A DNA stretch of 64,000 nucleotides. Source: Dicyema japonicum (taxonomy: Eukaryota; Dicyemida; Rhombozoa; Dicyemidae). The notes under the pieces were generated by a model. The model had not been told where the DNA came from. It ran no database searches and saw only the letters and a program-made list of their open reading frames with translations. This document shows, one piece after another, positions 34,708 to 46,737 of this stretch (positions are counted from its first letter, which is position 1; every line of letters begins with the position of its first letter). Where the stretch lies: NCBI GenBank assembly GCA_011109175.1, contig RDEW01000041.1, positions 248,001 to 312,000 on the forward strand. Direction: 5' to 3'. The translations under genes were made by a program, and so were the position numbers.

Positions 34708-35064
34708 ATGGAAGAAAAAAAAGAGCAGTTAGAACAAAAGTCTTTTAATTTTATTCTTTCTTCAAGGGACCCCGTTAAATTAAACAGAGGTTTTTATTCA
34801 TCATTAATTCTAGTCGCCAGAAGCCTTATTGGCCGTGCTATTGAACTCGAATTTCCGGTTAAGGGACCGTGTCCGCTTCCAACTAAAAAATTACGAATCA
34901 CATGCAGGAAGACCCCATGCGGAGAAGGATCGAAGACCTGGGATCGCTTCCAGATGAGGATTCACACCCGTTGTGTGAAAATTAAGTGTGCTACTGAAGT
35001 CTTTAAGAACATAACCACGTTTGACTTGGAGGATGGGGTCTTCTTCAGTGTGAACGTCGTTTAA
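34708..35064 (+). CDS. RPS20: Small-subunit ribosomal protein uS10 (S20e)
   Basis: This intronless ORF of 118 residues starts at the ATG at 34708 and ends TAA. The core, KGPCPLPTKKLRITCRKTP followed by CGEGSKTWDRFQMRIH, is the diagnostic uS10 signature, and the length equals the usual 119 or so. The N-terminal 45 residues are more divergent but keep the strand-helix pattern (FILSSRDPVKLN, SLIGRAIELEFPVKGP). uS10 sits in the head of the 40S subunit. It is intact and its codon use looks normal, so it is probably the working gene rather than a processed copy; absence of a poly-A tract supports this. Confidence 0.93.
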   Translation: MEEKKEQLEQKSFNFILSSRDPVKLNRGFYSSLILVARSLIGRAIELEFPVKGPCPLPTKKLRITCRKTPCGEGSKTWDRFQMRIHTRCVKIKCATEVFKNITTFDLEDGVFFSVNVV

Positions 35065-35189
35065 AATAGTTTTGTTGATTTTTTAATTTGGCATTAAAGA
35101 TTTTACTATATTTCTTAGTATTGGACTGCTTTACCCACGTGGTTGATCATTAAAGTTATATTGCATACTACTACCGTTTCACTTTCATA

Positions 35190-35640
35190 GAGTCAGTTAG
35201 CATAAGTTTTGTCAGGGAGCTAAGGAACAGGCGCAGGTCAGTCAATGTATTCATCGGGAATTAGGAAATTGCTTATATTCAGCTTGGATTCATGTGAAAA
35301 AAGCATTTGACTCGATCGGCCACGAAATTTGATTTCAAATTCTTGAATTTGGCTAAATGGAAGTGAATTTGAATAACACGATAATGGAACAGTAAAGAAA
35401 TCAAGGGATATTTTGTGAGGAGATTCACTGTTTCCACTTCCACAGCTTTTTGTGCTTATAATTGATCCTTTGAGGGGGAGTTGAGTGGAAATACCTAAAA
35501 TTGTACATTAGTCAGTCAACCCCATCCATGATGATTTATGCCACGAGCCATTTGCTTTTTATGAATGATTTGAAAATATTTGCTCATGACGAGACAACTA
35601 TTTTTAAACTGACTTTAGAAAAACAGACAAGTATCTGGAA
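35190..35640 (+). mobile_element. Reverse transcriptase fragment of a decayed LINE
   Basis: A frame near 35270-35330 reads SAWIHVKKAFDSIGHEI, the palm motif with its Asp replaced by His. Scattered stops follow. It is too short and degraded to place in a family. Confidence 0.4.
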
Positions 35641-35765
35641 TTAGGGGATCCACAGATATGATTTTAAAATGATTGAAATATTACCTTGAAAATATAACTT
35701 CTAAGACCGTAAAAATAAAGATGACCTTAAATGACCTTATAAATTTTAGTTAATATTTTTTTAAC

Positions 35766-36090
35766 TTAATCTAATTTATTGAAATAGAGCATCAAATAAT
35801 TTTTAACCTTTTCATCATTAAAGTTTACATTTTTTTCGAGAATTTTATTTAGCATGGAAAAACTTCTACAAAATAGTTGTTCTGGAAATTCCCTAAGTTT
35901 TAAAAAATTCTGGACAAAATCTTTTAATTTCACATTTTTGATATCTTTAATGGCATTTACTTGTCCTTTTCACTATAATTTGATATCACATGGATCCTGA
36001 TCAAATTTGACTGAATCTATAAATTTTATTGCATCCATAATGGTAATCTTGGAATTTTCTTATTTCCAGAATAATTGGATGGTGGACAGA
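35766..36090 (-). CDS. Short unassigned minus-strand ORF pieces
   Basis: From an ATG near 36040 the frame MDAIKFIDSVKFDQDPCDI meets adjacent stops. The frame then continues as VNAIKDIKNVKLKDFVQNF and FPEQLFCRSFSMLNKILEKN to a TAA at 35766. A short intron may remove the stops, but I could not find one that keeps frame. No family is recognised; the position just outside the hAT element suggests a host gene relic. Confidence 0.25.
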
Positions 36091-36121
36091 AATCAAATCT
36101 GTCAAAATTTTTGTTTAATTA

Positions 36122-37010
36122 CAGGGCTGTGGAGTCGGTAAAATATAGCACGACTCGACTCAAGAATAACAGAAAAATAAAAAAACATTTAGAAAAGAAA
36201 ATTTAACTATTATTTTTTAGAAATTATATGGCTTCGACCAGGTCTTCCTTCATATAAGCTCGAATGTCTGATTTGATAAATTTTAGCCCAGAAAACAGCC
36301 TTTCCACGCTGACTTGTGTAGGAGGTAGAGCAAGAAATCCCTTTTCACAGCAACAAGTTAATGAGATGCATTTTAAATTTTTCATCATCCATGAATATAG
36401 TAAATTATCAAATTGAAAAAAACTTATTTAATACGGCTGACTTAAAGATGTAGTATTTTCTGTCACAGTCTGATAAATCGTCAGTCTGATAATTCTAAGG
36501 GGCACATCAAAGGAAAACTAATACTATTGAATGTTTGTTCATTGTTTGAATCTTTTTTATCAACAATATTTAGAATATTTGGATGGAATCTCAATAAATG
36601 CCTCTTGAGATTGAAACAATGTATAATCACGATGTAAAGACATAACAATTTGGATTCAATTAATATGGAAGAGAAATTAATTTAAAATTATTATATATAG
36701 TATTAAATTAATTTAAAATTATTATATATAGCATTAAATTAATTTAAAATTATTATATATAGCATTAAATTAATTTAAAATTATTATATATATAGTATTA
36801 AATTAATTTAAAATTATTATATATAGTATTAATTAATTTAAATTAGTCAAAAAGACGTGTCTTTGTCCTTATCGTATTCTTATAAACAAAATGTGCGATC
36901 AAGAAGGAGTCGGAGTCGACTTTTTTATCACTGACTCCGACTCATCAAATATTATTTCTTCGACTCCGACTCCAACTATACAAAAAAACCCATCGACTCC
37001 ACAGCTGTTA
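36122..37010 (-). mobile_element. hAT-type DNA transposon, short internally deleted copy
   Basis: The left end CAGGGCTGTGGAGTCGG and the right end, whose reverse complement reads CAGCTGTGGAGTCGATGG, form terminal inverted repeats. Flanking octamers TTTAATTA and TTAAATTA differ by one base, as expected for an 8-bp hAT target duplication. Near 36200-36350 the minus strand encodes LALPPTQVSVERLFSGLKF and DIRAYMKEDLVEAI, the hAT C-terminal dimerisation region. At under 900 bp most of the transposase is gone, so it depends on a full-length relative. Confidence 0.8.
36675..36845. repeat. AT minisatellite inside the hAT element
   Basis: Five to six copies of a 29-33-nt unit built on TTAAATTAATTTAAAATTAT followed by TATATAG. 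Copies differ mainly in the length of the TA run and one C/T position. The regularity implies recent expansion within the transposon interior. Confidence 0.8.
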
Positions 37011-37039
37011 AATTATCTGATTGTATTGAAACTTTAGCG

Positions 37040-38960
37040 TTTTCCACAATTTTTCCATCATGATGTTTCCTGCGTATAGAATGTGTCCAAACAGGTTCCA
37101 GTGGATATTCATGGTCAGGGTGCTCAGAGGATCTTTTGTAAAATGTAAAAACTTTTTACACGAACTGGCCACTTCAATCCCAAGAGAGACCCAAGTTGAT
37201 TCCTATGAAAGGAGTCGAGCTTTTGTCGTCGGTTTTCGAGATTCCCCGTGTTCTAGAGTTATACGTAAGGATCGGTTTCACGAAAGCCTCATACAATCTG
37301 AGTCGGAGTGATGGGCGGACTGGACCCTTTGGATCTTTCCTTCACCAGATAACAATTTCCTTCTGGCAATGTCTCCGGAGTCCCCAAGAAGCGAGCCAAG
37401 TTTTATGGTCTTCCTCAGTTTTCGGTACTGCGTGGTTCCATTCGCTTGATCTGGACAATATCCATATTCGAAGTGTTCATTAATAGAGACTATTTAACCA
37501 AGAAGTCTGATGCTACATCCAGTAGACATCCAAATGCATCTTAGTTACTTTAGACAAAGTCAACATCATCAGTGTAAACAGTTTCCATAATATCGTCGCT
37601 GTAATACTTCCGGAGATCTCTTAGAGCAGATTCAAGGTATACAGCGAACAATCTCGGAGAGAGGGAGTCTCCTCGAGGTGTACCCACTGTTTTCACGATT
37701 TCTCGCGACATTTCCAATTCCCACTCGCAACACTATATTTGATAGGAGTATCCGTATTAAAGTAACCGAGTCCTGACCAGGAAACTTTTGGGCGCTTCTA
37801 TGAGTTTTCCTCGACGGACAGTGTGGAAAGCTCTGGTGAGATCAATTCCAAGAGTAATCAATTGAACGTTGGAATCCTTGCTGAATAGTACAATGCACCT
37901 ATAGCACCATAATACATACTGTTGATCTCCCAGCTCTCAACCCACTTTGGCTTTGAGCCAAGTAACCGTCCATTGGTTCTTGGATCCGATTAAGTACGAT
38001 CAGGGCAGGGATCTTCCGCATGGTGTTTAGAAGGATGACAGGTTTCAACAGGTCCGGCGGGTTTATTTCCTTTCTGGATTGGTATTAGTACCCCTTTTCC
38101 AAACTCTGAAAAGTCCTTGTTAGCTCTCATATCATTCAGCAATCTTTAGAGTTTCTTTGCATGTTCTGTTGGGCCAAATTTAACACTTCTGAAAATACGT
38201 TGTTTGGTCCTGGAGAGCGACCAATTTTGAGCTTCTTTATCGCTCTGGAGACCTCCTCTGGTAAGATGACCCGTTCGAATTTAGTGTCTTCTCGCGTAAA
38301 GTCTATTTCTCTTCTTTCACAAACAACAGTTGTTCAAAGTGCGATTCGATTATCTCTGTCTGTTCGGCAGCATTTCCTACTCTTTTTTCATTTCTGTCAT
38401 GCAAAATAAGCTTCCCTTATTGGTTCTTCCCCCGAATTGTCAAATACCCAGAAATTTTGCAGCGTTGTTTTTAAGGTGTTCGACCTCTTTATTCTTGTGG
38501 TTGGTGTGATGTTGCTTGTTTAAGAGTTTGATTTTTTCTCTCGATTCGCCTTCGTTCTTGTTTCAGTTTGAAACAGTTTGCGGATCCACAGTATTTTCGG
38601 ATCTGATCCTTAAATCCTTTTCAGATTCAATAGGGCTTGCACGTCTGGGTGACGCTGACTGCTGTTGAGTTTAGATTTCCCAAGGTGTTTGTCAGCCGCG
38701 GAAAAGACCCCCCTGACAGTGTCAAACCATCCAATCCTCTTCATCCCACAGTCCTTTTCACGTTTTCCGCGATTGTTCTCAAAACATCATGCTTCATGAT
38801 GTTGCTTGCACGATCCTGTAAAACTCGGAGGTAGCGATAGCCTTCATGTCCATCCAGAGATTATACATCCTTAATACATTCCAGATTAGTGTCAGACTGA
38901 GACAACGAATCTCCTCGCAATACCGCGATTTGATTCTTGTTGAAATTTAGAATGACTTTC
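37040..38960 (-). mobile_element. LINE-D non-LTR retrotransposon, decayed copy 1
   Basis: The minus strand is collinear with the better LINE-D copy at 58.6-60.0 kb. It has an RT palm segment with IDLTRAFHTV near 37830, a GTPRGDSLSPRLFAVYLE-like block near 37660, and a DDVDF segment near 37560. The C-terminal part follows toward 37050. Numerous stops make it non-functional. Its 5' part reaches about 38960, giving the longest LINE-D relic in the window. Confidence 0.65.
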
Positions 38961-38969
38961 CATTGGTTT

Positions 38970-39930
38970 ATCAACCTCTTTCCCTATCTTCACGGGTGGA
39001 CCAATAAGGAAGGCCTGCGCCGCTGCGGAGACGTTGAGGGGTAATAATAATATCGACATCTCTGAGTATTAGAAGGTGGAGAGGAAATTTAAAAAAATTG
39101 CCATACCTACGAAGCTGAATGCAGAGAATATATTGGAGATGTCGATGTTCCCCGTATTCTCTCTGAGGTACGACTGCATATGAGACCTGAAACAAGGAAA
39201 GGCTATATCTACCCAGAGATAAGCTTGGGAGAGTACTAACATCAGTTCTGTTCAAGAGTGAATATATCCCCCATGGACTTAAAGAGAAAATCTACTTTGT
39301 CTGAGATAGTGGTATTCTGAGGGTCATCAATCATGAAAAACACATATGGCCATGATCGTAGGAATAAGGTGGATGTTGCAAATCTGCAAGAAATCGACCA
39401 ATTGTCTGTTTCTTCATTGGTGGAGTACATTTAATAATCCAATATTGTGCTGAAATAGGGGATAACCACACTAAACACATTTTCCGGGGTTCTAAATATC
39501 TTGAGATATCGGTAAGTCCATCAATGTGAATTGCCCGTTCAACAGCAACTTTCCGGTTAACAGCCTGGTCAGTGTGTGTTGTTGGGGGATAGTATATCTT
39601 TTTGAAGTATACCCTGTTCGATTTGCCACTTTCCAGTTTCTTACTTCCAAGTTTGAGATTAACTCTTCAATTTGGAATTATTAAAATGCAAAGTTCGTAA
39701 TCCACATGGGGAGCCAGGGATTCACCATTATCTCCATTAGTAAGTCATGGACATTTTACCAATATTGCGACCGCCCTATACAAAGTATTGTATGACTCCG
39801 AGACTTCAAGATATTTACTTTTCATCTAATTGACAAAAAACGTGTTAATTTGGGTTAGTGGTGTGTTGCTAAGTCTCGGAATGAAAATACTGAAATAATG
39901 GTTCATATTATTGTGACGTCACGAGATTCA
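38970..39930 (-). CDS. Candidate minus-strand coding region, unrecognised
   Basis: Between 39660 and 39331 one minus-strand frame is open for about 100 codons. It contains FKKIYYPPTTHTDQAVNRKV, IDGLTDISRYLEPRKM and IGRFLADLQHPPYSYDHGH, and ends TGA at 39331. A second frame (39430-39242, 39255-38971) is also open downstream. The composition looks protein-like, but two frames overlap and no splice model keeps one frame, so the boundaries are not reliable. No family recognised. Confidence 0.3.
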
Positions 39931-41290
39931 CATGTTGTGGTGCCGATCAGTGAAAGTTCTGCGTGAAAAGAACCGTTCGACATTCCCCATCTCTCTATGA
40001 ACTTCAGAAGGACGGGCTACCAATTTCCCTGTTTTCTCAATTTGAGGACTCTGGTTTAACGCGTATGTGGACAACAGTTTATATGATTTCGCTATTGAAA
40101 ATTTTTCGATCGACAAGGCAGCCAAAATATTGACTTTATTAATTTTGAAAACCGATGGATGTTCATCCTTTCGTCATCTCACAAGAACATTAATCCGAGG
40201 CTATCTTCACACGTCCTAGCACTTATCTGTATCGTCTATACGTTCCCTCAATTCCAGAATATTCTAACAAGTGGATCGTCTCGTTGGACGACTGTCACAA
40301 AAATTCGTTTATCACCTTGAAAGATCAACAGTCTTGTCAAAGAGGATGCCAGCGGGGTTAAAGCCGTTACCCCCATGCCTCGAACCCGCACGCAAACTTG
40401 CAAATAATCTTAAGAAATTTCATGTGTCGATCAACCACAAGAATTTATCACTACCATCTCTACCACATCCAAGTACGCGGTTTCAGAGCAGGCCCTTCTG
40501 AACCAACTCATTTCTATGTTAACATAGAGAGGATTAGTAAAACTACTTCAAAATCAAGACTACTCCCAAATAGAGTCCCGCAACGCTCCCTTTATATCCT
40601 TTCCTGTATAACTTATTTCTACAAGACTTACCTACTACCAAGGATCAGGGATCCATGTTTTTATTTTACGAGGACGACCTACCTATCGCTGCAATAGGTA
40701 GATCTCCTTCCGGGGTTCAGTCAAATTTCAACCAGGTGTATGACTGGCTATCTGTAAATTTTTTGTCTGTTTTATGCACCCAAGTCTCAGTTCACCCTGT
40801 TCACTACGGACAGGAGATTTAGGGTGAACTCTAGATATTCTTTGGAGACATCCCTATTCTTTCTAAGCGAATCCAGAAGATCCTTAGAGTAACTTTCGAC
40901 TCCTTAATGACGTTTTCCAGTCACATGGAGGAAATGTTAACCAAGGGGATTCGAAAGAAGAACGTTTTAAAAACTATCATAAAGAGCCCTTCCCACCTGA
41001 ATATTGTATCACATTGTCCTGACAATTGAATATGCCTGTTCGCAGGAGATTTGCCCTTTCCTATTCGAGGATCGAGCGTAGAAAGTAGCTCTCTCAGGCG
41101 GAACATCATACGGTGTATCCAATCCGAGGTCTCATCCATCACCAGTCTCCTTTCGGAGGAGGCGACGTTGAGAAATGACCAGTGTTTTCTACTTTTCTAC
41201 AAGAAGTCCGGAGACGTTGGATGCTTCGATCACCTAATTAGTAGATTTAACCTTTCTTCCTTGGTGGTCTTGGGGGTTAAATAAATAAAA
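39930..41290 (+). mobile_element. LINE-C retrotransposon, decayed copy with intact-looking 3' end
   Basis: The region resembles 450-2030: an upstream linker near 40200-40260 (TFPQFQNILTSGS against the 520-550 segment), then SRLLPNRVPQRSLYILSC in place of the NGVPQGSPL loop, then YEDDLPIAAIG at the active site. The 3' end at 41220-41285 terminates in GGGGTTAAATAAATAAA. Stops are frequent. Confidence 0.65.
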
Positions 41291-41372
41291 TTCTTACCCC
41301 TTTGATCTGAGCATTTTGGAATACTTCATTTATTTCGAACAAAAGACATTATTGATTGTTAAGAGTGCTCCA

Positions 41373-41558
41373 TTATACAGCACTGAACCCACAATAGGAG
41401 TTACCCCTCATGATCGTGCGCCCAATGTTATGAAAGAGCCATCGTGTCATTCTACCATCTACCTTCAACAATCCTGCAAGACGTCCGATCATCTTGATAA
41501 GCTTTGTCATGGTGCTGGCAAACACGCCGGACGTCTCAACAAAGAGGCTGAACGGCAA
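41373..41558 (-). mobile_element. RLE-A-like 3' terminal fragment
   Basis: The minus-strand frame ends RTIMRGNSYCGFSAV, preceded by a Leu/Arg-rich helix, matching the terminal peptide of RLE-A (RGNSFAIHAAG) in position and spacing. It is the most divergent copy of this tail in the window. Confidence 0.45.
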
Positions 41559-41904
41559 CCGATCCTCAATGCCACAGTGTTTCCTTCTCTTTTGGAATAC
41601 CTACCCTCTTATAAGACAATTTCATTCCAATATTATTAATTATTGATTTCCTCAATATTATATCGATCACACCATTATTTCTTTTAAATCAATGGAGCAC
41701 ACAAAACTGTTTTTCGATGCAGAATTACACCTTTGTTATAATTGTAGATTACGTCATCCAAATAAGAAGTCCATTTAAGATTTTACTGGAAAAGTTTTTG
41801 TAACCAACGTTTAATAAAATCACTCCATTTACCCTTGAGAATTCAGATGCCTTGGGAGACTAAACCTTTCTAGAACATTCTCTGCATAGAGAATTAAAAG
41901 AAAC

Positions 41905-42155
41905 AATACACTTTCCGAGGATCCATAATAGCTATCGCTTCTCTCAGGCAGAACACACACTTTATTTTAAGCAAAAAACAGTCATCATAACTAATTGACT
42001 ATGGGAGAACCAAGGTATGTTCTTCACTTCTTTTGTTTTCTTTTTGTTGGGTGTATGTCCTATATAGACGATCAGGTTCCGCAGTGAGATGTTCACTGAT
42101 GACGGCGTCACTCGTCAAGCCAAAGCATAAAGATGTGTGGAACCTTCAATAGAGA
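41905..42155 (-). mobile_element. SINE, copy 2, lacking its tRNA head
   Basis: The reverse strand from 42155 matches 47868-48110: GAAGGTTCCAC, GACGAGTGACGCCGTCATCA, CTCACTGCGGAAC, an A/G-rich stretch and AATAAAGTGTGTG. It then continues into the LINE-D-like tail (TTCTGCCT...GGAAAGTGTATTG). The tRNA-like head seen in copy 1 is missing here, so this is a 5'-truncated insertion. Confidence 0.65.
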
Positions 42156-42159
42156 ATTA

Positions 42160-42985
42160 AATCGTTTTTAAACTCCTTCCCATAATCAGATTGCCTAAAG
42201 TCAAATGGAAATAATCCTTAAAGATGACAAATATCGGTTTCAAACGAGACCTTCCAAAAAAATTATGATATTTTGAAGAAATATTTGAATCCATTATTTT
42301 CAGTGGAACAACAACTTAAATCCGTTAAATGTAAATGGAATCTCCCGCGGGGGAATTAATGTTGATCATTGGAATTTGGGTCTTAAGAAATCTATTCTTT
42401 CCTTAAAAGCCTGAAGCGTCTGACCACAATCAGAAGCCACTAGGTTCGTGAAACCCAGTATTCGTAAGAGGCTCAGCATGCCGCCGATTATGTTGGGGAT
42501 AAACAGTTAGAATTTAATAAATATTTTTTTCATTTATCGTTTTGAGCTGAAGAAAAAATAATAATGTGGCAGAAAATCAATTTTAGTTATAACTGATTTT
42601 TAATAGCCTTAATACAAACATGTGCGAATCAACTACTAAGAAATCATATCTAAAAAATTTGGTCAAGTAATACTACACTTTCAAAAAACCCACGTGGTGT
42701 TGTAAGAATAAATTATTTTTATTATGAAATTAAAAAAATAAACTCTAAAAAAATACAAAAACAGTCAATTATGCGAATATCTAAAACATGTAATTAATTA
42801 AAGACAGAATTAAATAATAATTTAAATTTAAAATTAGCAGAGTTCAAATTGGGTGGTAATTTTGGAACATGCTTCGTGTGCTTTGCCATAGAGTGAGGGT
42901 TCCCACAATTCCTCCCTTCATAATAAAACCAAAATGTCATTTATAAATGATTATTGATAGGTTTACCGAGTTTGAGACTGTATTC
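42160..42985. other. Intergenic DNA upstream of POLRMT
   Basis: No coding motif. The promoter of the mitochondrial RNA polymerase gene should lie toward the right end. An upstream frame without ATG (42955-42989, GLPSLRLYSS) runs into the gene and looks like a mitochondrial targeting sequence, so the true start may be in an unplaced upstream exon. Confidence 0.35.
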
Positions 42986-42989
42986 ATCC

Positions 42990-45900
42990 ATGAACGAACC
43001 ATACCCCAAATCATATAGCCTCGAATCTATTGATAATGTTTGTTTTGTCCTTTATTTTAGATTGAAGAAGAATTCTCCAGGATCCATGAATTTTTCGAAA
43101 AGCCTAAAAAAGATTCGAAAAGGTGGTTTTTACGAGAGAAGGACTCCGTCTTCAACTACATCGACATGTGCACCCAAATTGGCAAGGTTAGTTTCCCACA
43201 CGTAATAACTCATATGGTCCCTATTTTTTGTGTTCAATATCTCAAAGCACAATGTTAACCCACGTGTTCCTAATTTTGTTATTTTATAACCAAATACTCT
43301 TTCATATTCCACGTGGTCTCCCATTTTTATCATTCGGGTTGTCCAAATATGATAATAACTTTCATATATTTTTATGTCGCTGTAATCTACTCCGCAATTT
43401 ATAAAATAGCCACCTGTCCTTATTTGTTATTATCACTGAATTCAACGTTTTTTTACTCCAGATTGACTATGCACTCTCGTTTTTGATGATTCGATCTAAT
43501 TTACCGCGATTCGATAATCTGGAGGCGGACTACTTTAACATTCTCATGCTTAACCTCGCCGAACAGGTATTTATGACCCCGAATTCCCAGGGAGACTATA
43601 AGAAACTCAACACAGTTCTCTCTGAGATGCAGAAGCTGAGGATCGCCCCCAACGTCTATACTCACATCGCCGTCCTCGGATGTTTGTCCAAATTGGGTTC
43701 CCCTGCAGAATCAAAGGTCCGTCAGTACGTCGAAGAGGCCTCCGCCAAGGTTTATGATTACTTACTCAGGGATTCGACCTCGAAGAGTTATACACGTGCA
43801 TATATATCGACCACCTCGATCTGGCAGAGTCAGCCAAGGCTCTTTTACGCCCCTTCGGCTTCACAACGGCCAAGCGGACTCACGCTGACTACGACAACCC
43901 TTTGATAGAACACTTGAACAACATCAAAGTAAATTTAGGGTAATTTCAGACCTTTAAAAACAACTTTGTCGGGTGCTTTACAGAGGATCAAATAGAAGAC
44001 AACATACAGAACCAGCTGGACGCGGAGAGACTGTCCTTCCGTCGAATCAAGCTGGTCGGGAAGCACGTGACCGCAAAACAGCAGCCCTACGTATGTTCCC
44101 TACTTATTACAGCGGATGATGTACGATAACTTAAAACGGGAGTGGAGAAGGCATTTGAAGGAGACGCTAGAGAAGAAGACCTTCGAAAGCTTGGCAGTCT
44201 CTGCAAACACTTCCATCGCACCCTATGTGGCGTTCTTTACGGCCGACGAGGCTGCGGCCTTCATGGTGGAGGACATAGAGGAGATCCTCACCAACTACTC
44301 GAACGGATCGACCAACGTGAAAGCGGGACCTATTCCTTCACTGTGGGGAACCGCTATTTTCATCGCTATTGCTACCGGAGGAAGCATAACACGAGGATGG
44401 TAAACAAGGTATGTGTTGTGGTCATGTAGATTGTCTCTACCTACCGTCAGTTCGTCACGGAATTCAACAGTTTGCCGGAAATTCCGTTTAATTTGCGGAA
44501 ATATTGGTGTCAATTGCTAGGGTACAACGAAGACTCTCAAATTGTGGGCTCATTTTATTATGGTAGGTCAACTTTTATCGTCCTTGGTCATTGGAGACTT
44601 TGTTTATGGTCGGTAACTTCTACATGAGGCTCATGGTAGACCACGTGACTGTCAACAAGAACATAATCGCCAACTCGGTAAGATCCAAGTACTTTTTTCT
44701 GTTACCAGAAATATATCTATCCCAGCTTTCTACCTCTTCAATATCTCCACTGAGTCTAAGGTCTTTACAGAACTCAAGGTAGCATTTAAGCCTACGTAGG
44801 CTCATCCGGTGTTGAATAATCTATTCAGGGAGGTCAATTTGAATTCCACTTTGTTGGACTCTTGCAGTCTACCCATGAAGACTCCTCCTCTTCCGTGGCA
44901 GACCATTGACTCTGGACCCTTCCTATTCGTTCCCAGTTTGCGGTTTTGTTTCTTACCATAGACAACCTCATTCGGAGTCCAATGACGATATTGACCGATG
45001 CGCTCATCAGGAAATACCCTGTGAACATGTACGTTGGGGTTTTGGACTCTATCTCTTATCTTCAACTGACTCCGTGGTCCATAAACAGGCGGGTTTTTGA
45101 GGTGATGTCCCATTTCTTCAACATTTGCTTTGATGTTTACGTGAAGAGCATTTTGGAGAGAATGAAGTTAATTTTAGGCGGAATTTTAGGATGAAAGTTA
45201 GTTTGGAGGACGAAATGATTAGGTATTCCTTCATGAAGGGTCCCGTAGTTGATTCTCAGCCTGAAGTTGCCGTGAAGGTCCTCAGAAGCAAGCTTTCCAT
45301 AGCGAATGATGTATTTTTCTTGGTTTTTTGTAGTTAATAGACACTCCTTTCTTTTTTCCACTGTTTTTGGACTTTCGTGGTCGGAGTTACCCCATGGCTC
45401 CCTACCTGAACCACATGGGGGACGACATGTCGCGTGGGTTGTTACAGTTTGCTGTGGGGAAACCTCTGGGTCCGCAAGGACTCAAATGGTTGAAGATCCA
45501 GCTAGCCAATCTCACCGGGTTGGTAAAACGTGCCTCCAACGACGAGCGAGTCAAGTTCATCGACGACCACTTGGCCGATATCTTTGATTCCGCGGACAAT
45601 CCCATCAACGGAAAACGGTGGTGGCTGAAAAACGAAAAGTCGTACCAAATTCTGGCCATTTGTATGGATATTGCCTCTGCCCTTCGCAGTGATGATCCCG
45701 AGAAGTATATAACCTATGTACCCATCCACCAGGTATGATCTCGACTTACTCTAGGACGGTTCCTTCAATGGACTTCAACACTACGCAGCCTTGGGAAGGG
45801 ATTCAGTGGCGGCCAAGTCAGTGAATCTAATTCCCCACCCACATCCTAGGGACGCGTACTTGGATGTGGTGGAGATGGTAGTGACTCTAATTTATATTAA

Positions 45901-46737
45901 GGTGGAAAGTTACCGAAAAGAGGACGAAGCTTTGGGGAGCGAAGTGGCTGCCTCCTTGAAGGGAATGATAACCCGAAAGGTGGTGAAACAGACGGTAATG
46001 ACGACTGTGTACGGAGTCACTAAGTTCGGGGCGGAGATGCAAGTCCTCAAGAAACTTCAGGAGTATCCGGAAATCAAAGACATCCTTCCCGCTGCGATTT
46101 ACATAACAAAGGGAATCTTTGACGCTCTGGGGAACATCTTCAACTCTACGACTGAGATTCAGATATGGCTTAAGTACAATGCTTTCTTAATCTCCAAACT
46201 CCGTGACTCCGCCATAGAGTGGGTTTCCCCCTAGGACTTCCAATAAAGCAGCCTTACTTCAAGAACGACAAGCTCAAGAAGCTTGAGAGACTGTGTAACA
46301 TTTGATGGCTTTATTGAAGGGTGGTGAATTCTGGCAAACAGAGGACGGCATTTCCTCCCAACTTCATCCATTCCCTGGACGCTTCCCACATGTTGATGAC
46401 GACTCTGAACTGCAAAATGTAATGAGGTTGGTTATCCAAGCTATGGGATGCCATTTGCTGCAGTTCATGATTGTTACTGGGCACATCCGTCGGACATTGA
46501 CCTGATGATGGTAGTTGTGTCGGGAGGAGTTTGTAAGGCTGCATAATTCCCCCATTCTAGAGAATCTGTCTGAGCAATTTGACTCGATTATTAAGTCTTT
46601 AGCTGTGAAAGAATCGTCTCTTAAATTGACCAATAATATGCCACAGATTCAACTTCCTAAGAAAGGTTGGTTTGCTCAATAGTTTAGGCGATTTGGATTT
46701 GAATCAAATTATTGAATCTGAATATTTTTTTAGTTAG
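42990..46737 (+). CDS. POLRMT: Mitochondrial DNA-directed RNA polymerase, many short introns, three frame breaks
   Basis: The C-terminal half matches the single-subunit T7-like polymerase throughout. Landmarks are [39 protein letters not shown] with the first catalytic Asp, the O-helix [34 protein letters not shown] with the second catalytic Asp, and a YFFS terminus at TAG. Upstream are the variable N-terminal region ([17 protein letters not shown], pentatricopeptide-like) and thumb region. Introns of 17-26 nt sit at 43038, 43750, 43929, 44091, 44409, 44689, 44779, 44936, 45167, 45311, 45733, 46419 and 46666. The one at 43187-43461 is 275 nt. One-base breaks lie near 44320, 46232 and 46515. 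It transcribes the mitochondrial genome. Start choice is provisional. Confidence 0.92.

Noticed and set aside
36675-36845. Regular 29-33-nt repeats considered as a CRISPR-like array
   Set aside because: Repeats are contiguous without unique spacers, pure AT and lie inside a hAT transposon in eukaryotic DNA.
46500-46520. A 16-nt GT-AG intron in POLRMT to explain the frame break near VCREEF
   Set aside because: It would remove residues VCRE that are conserved in the family, so the bases are exonic and the break is a one-base indel.
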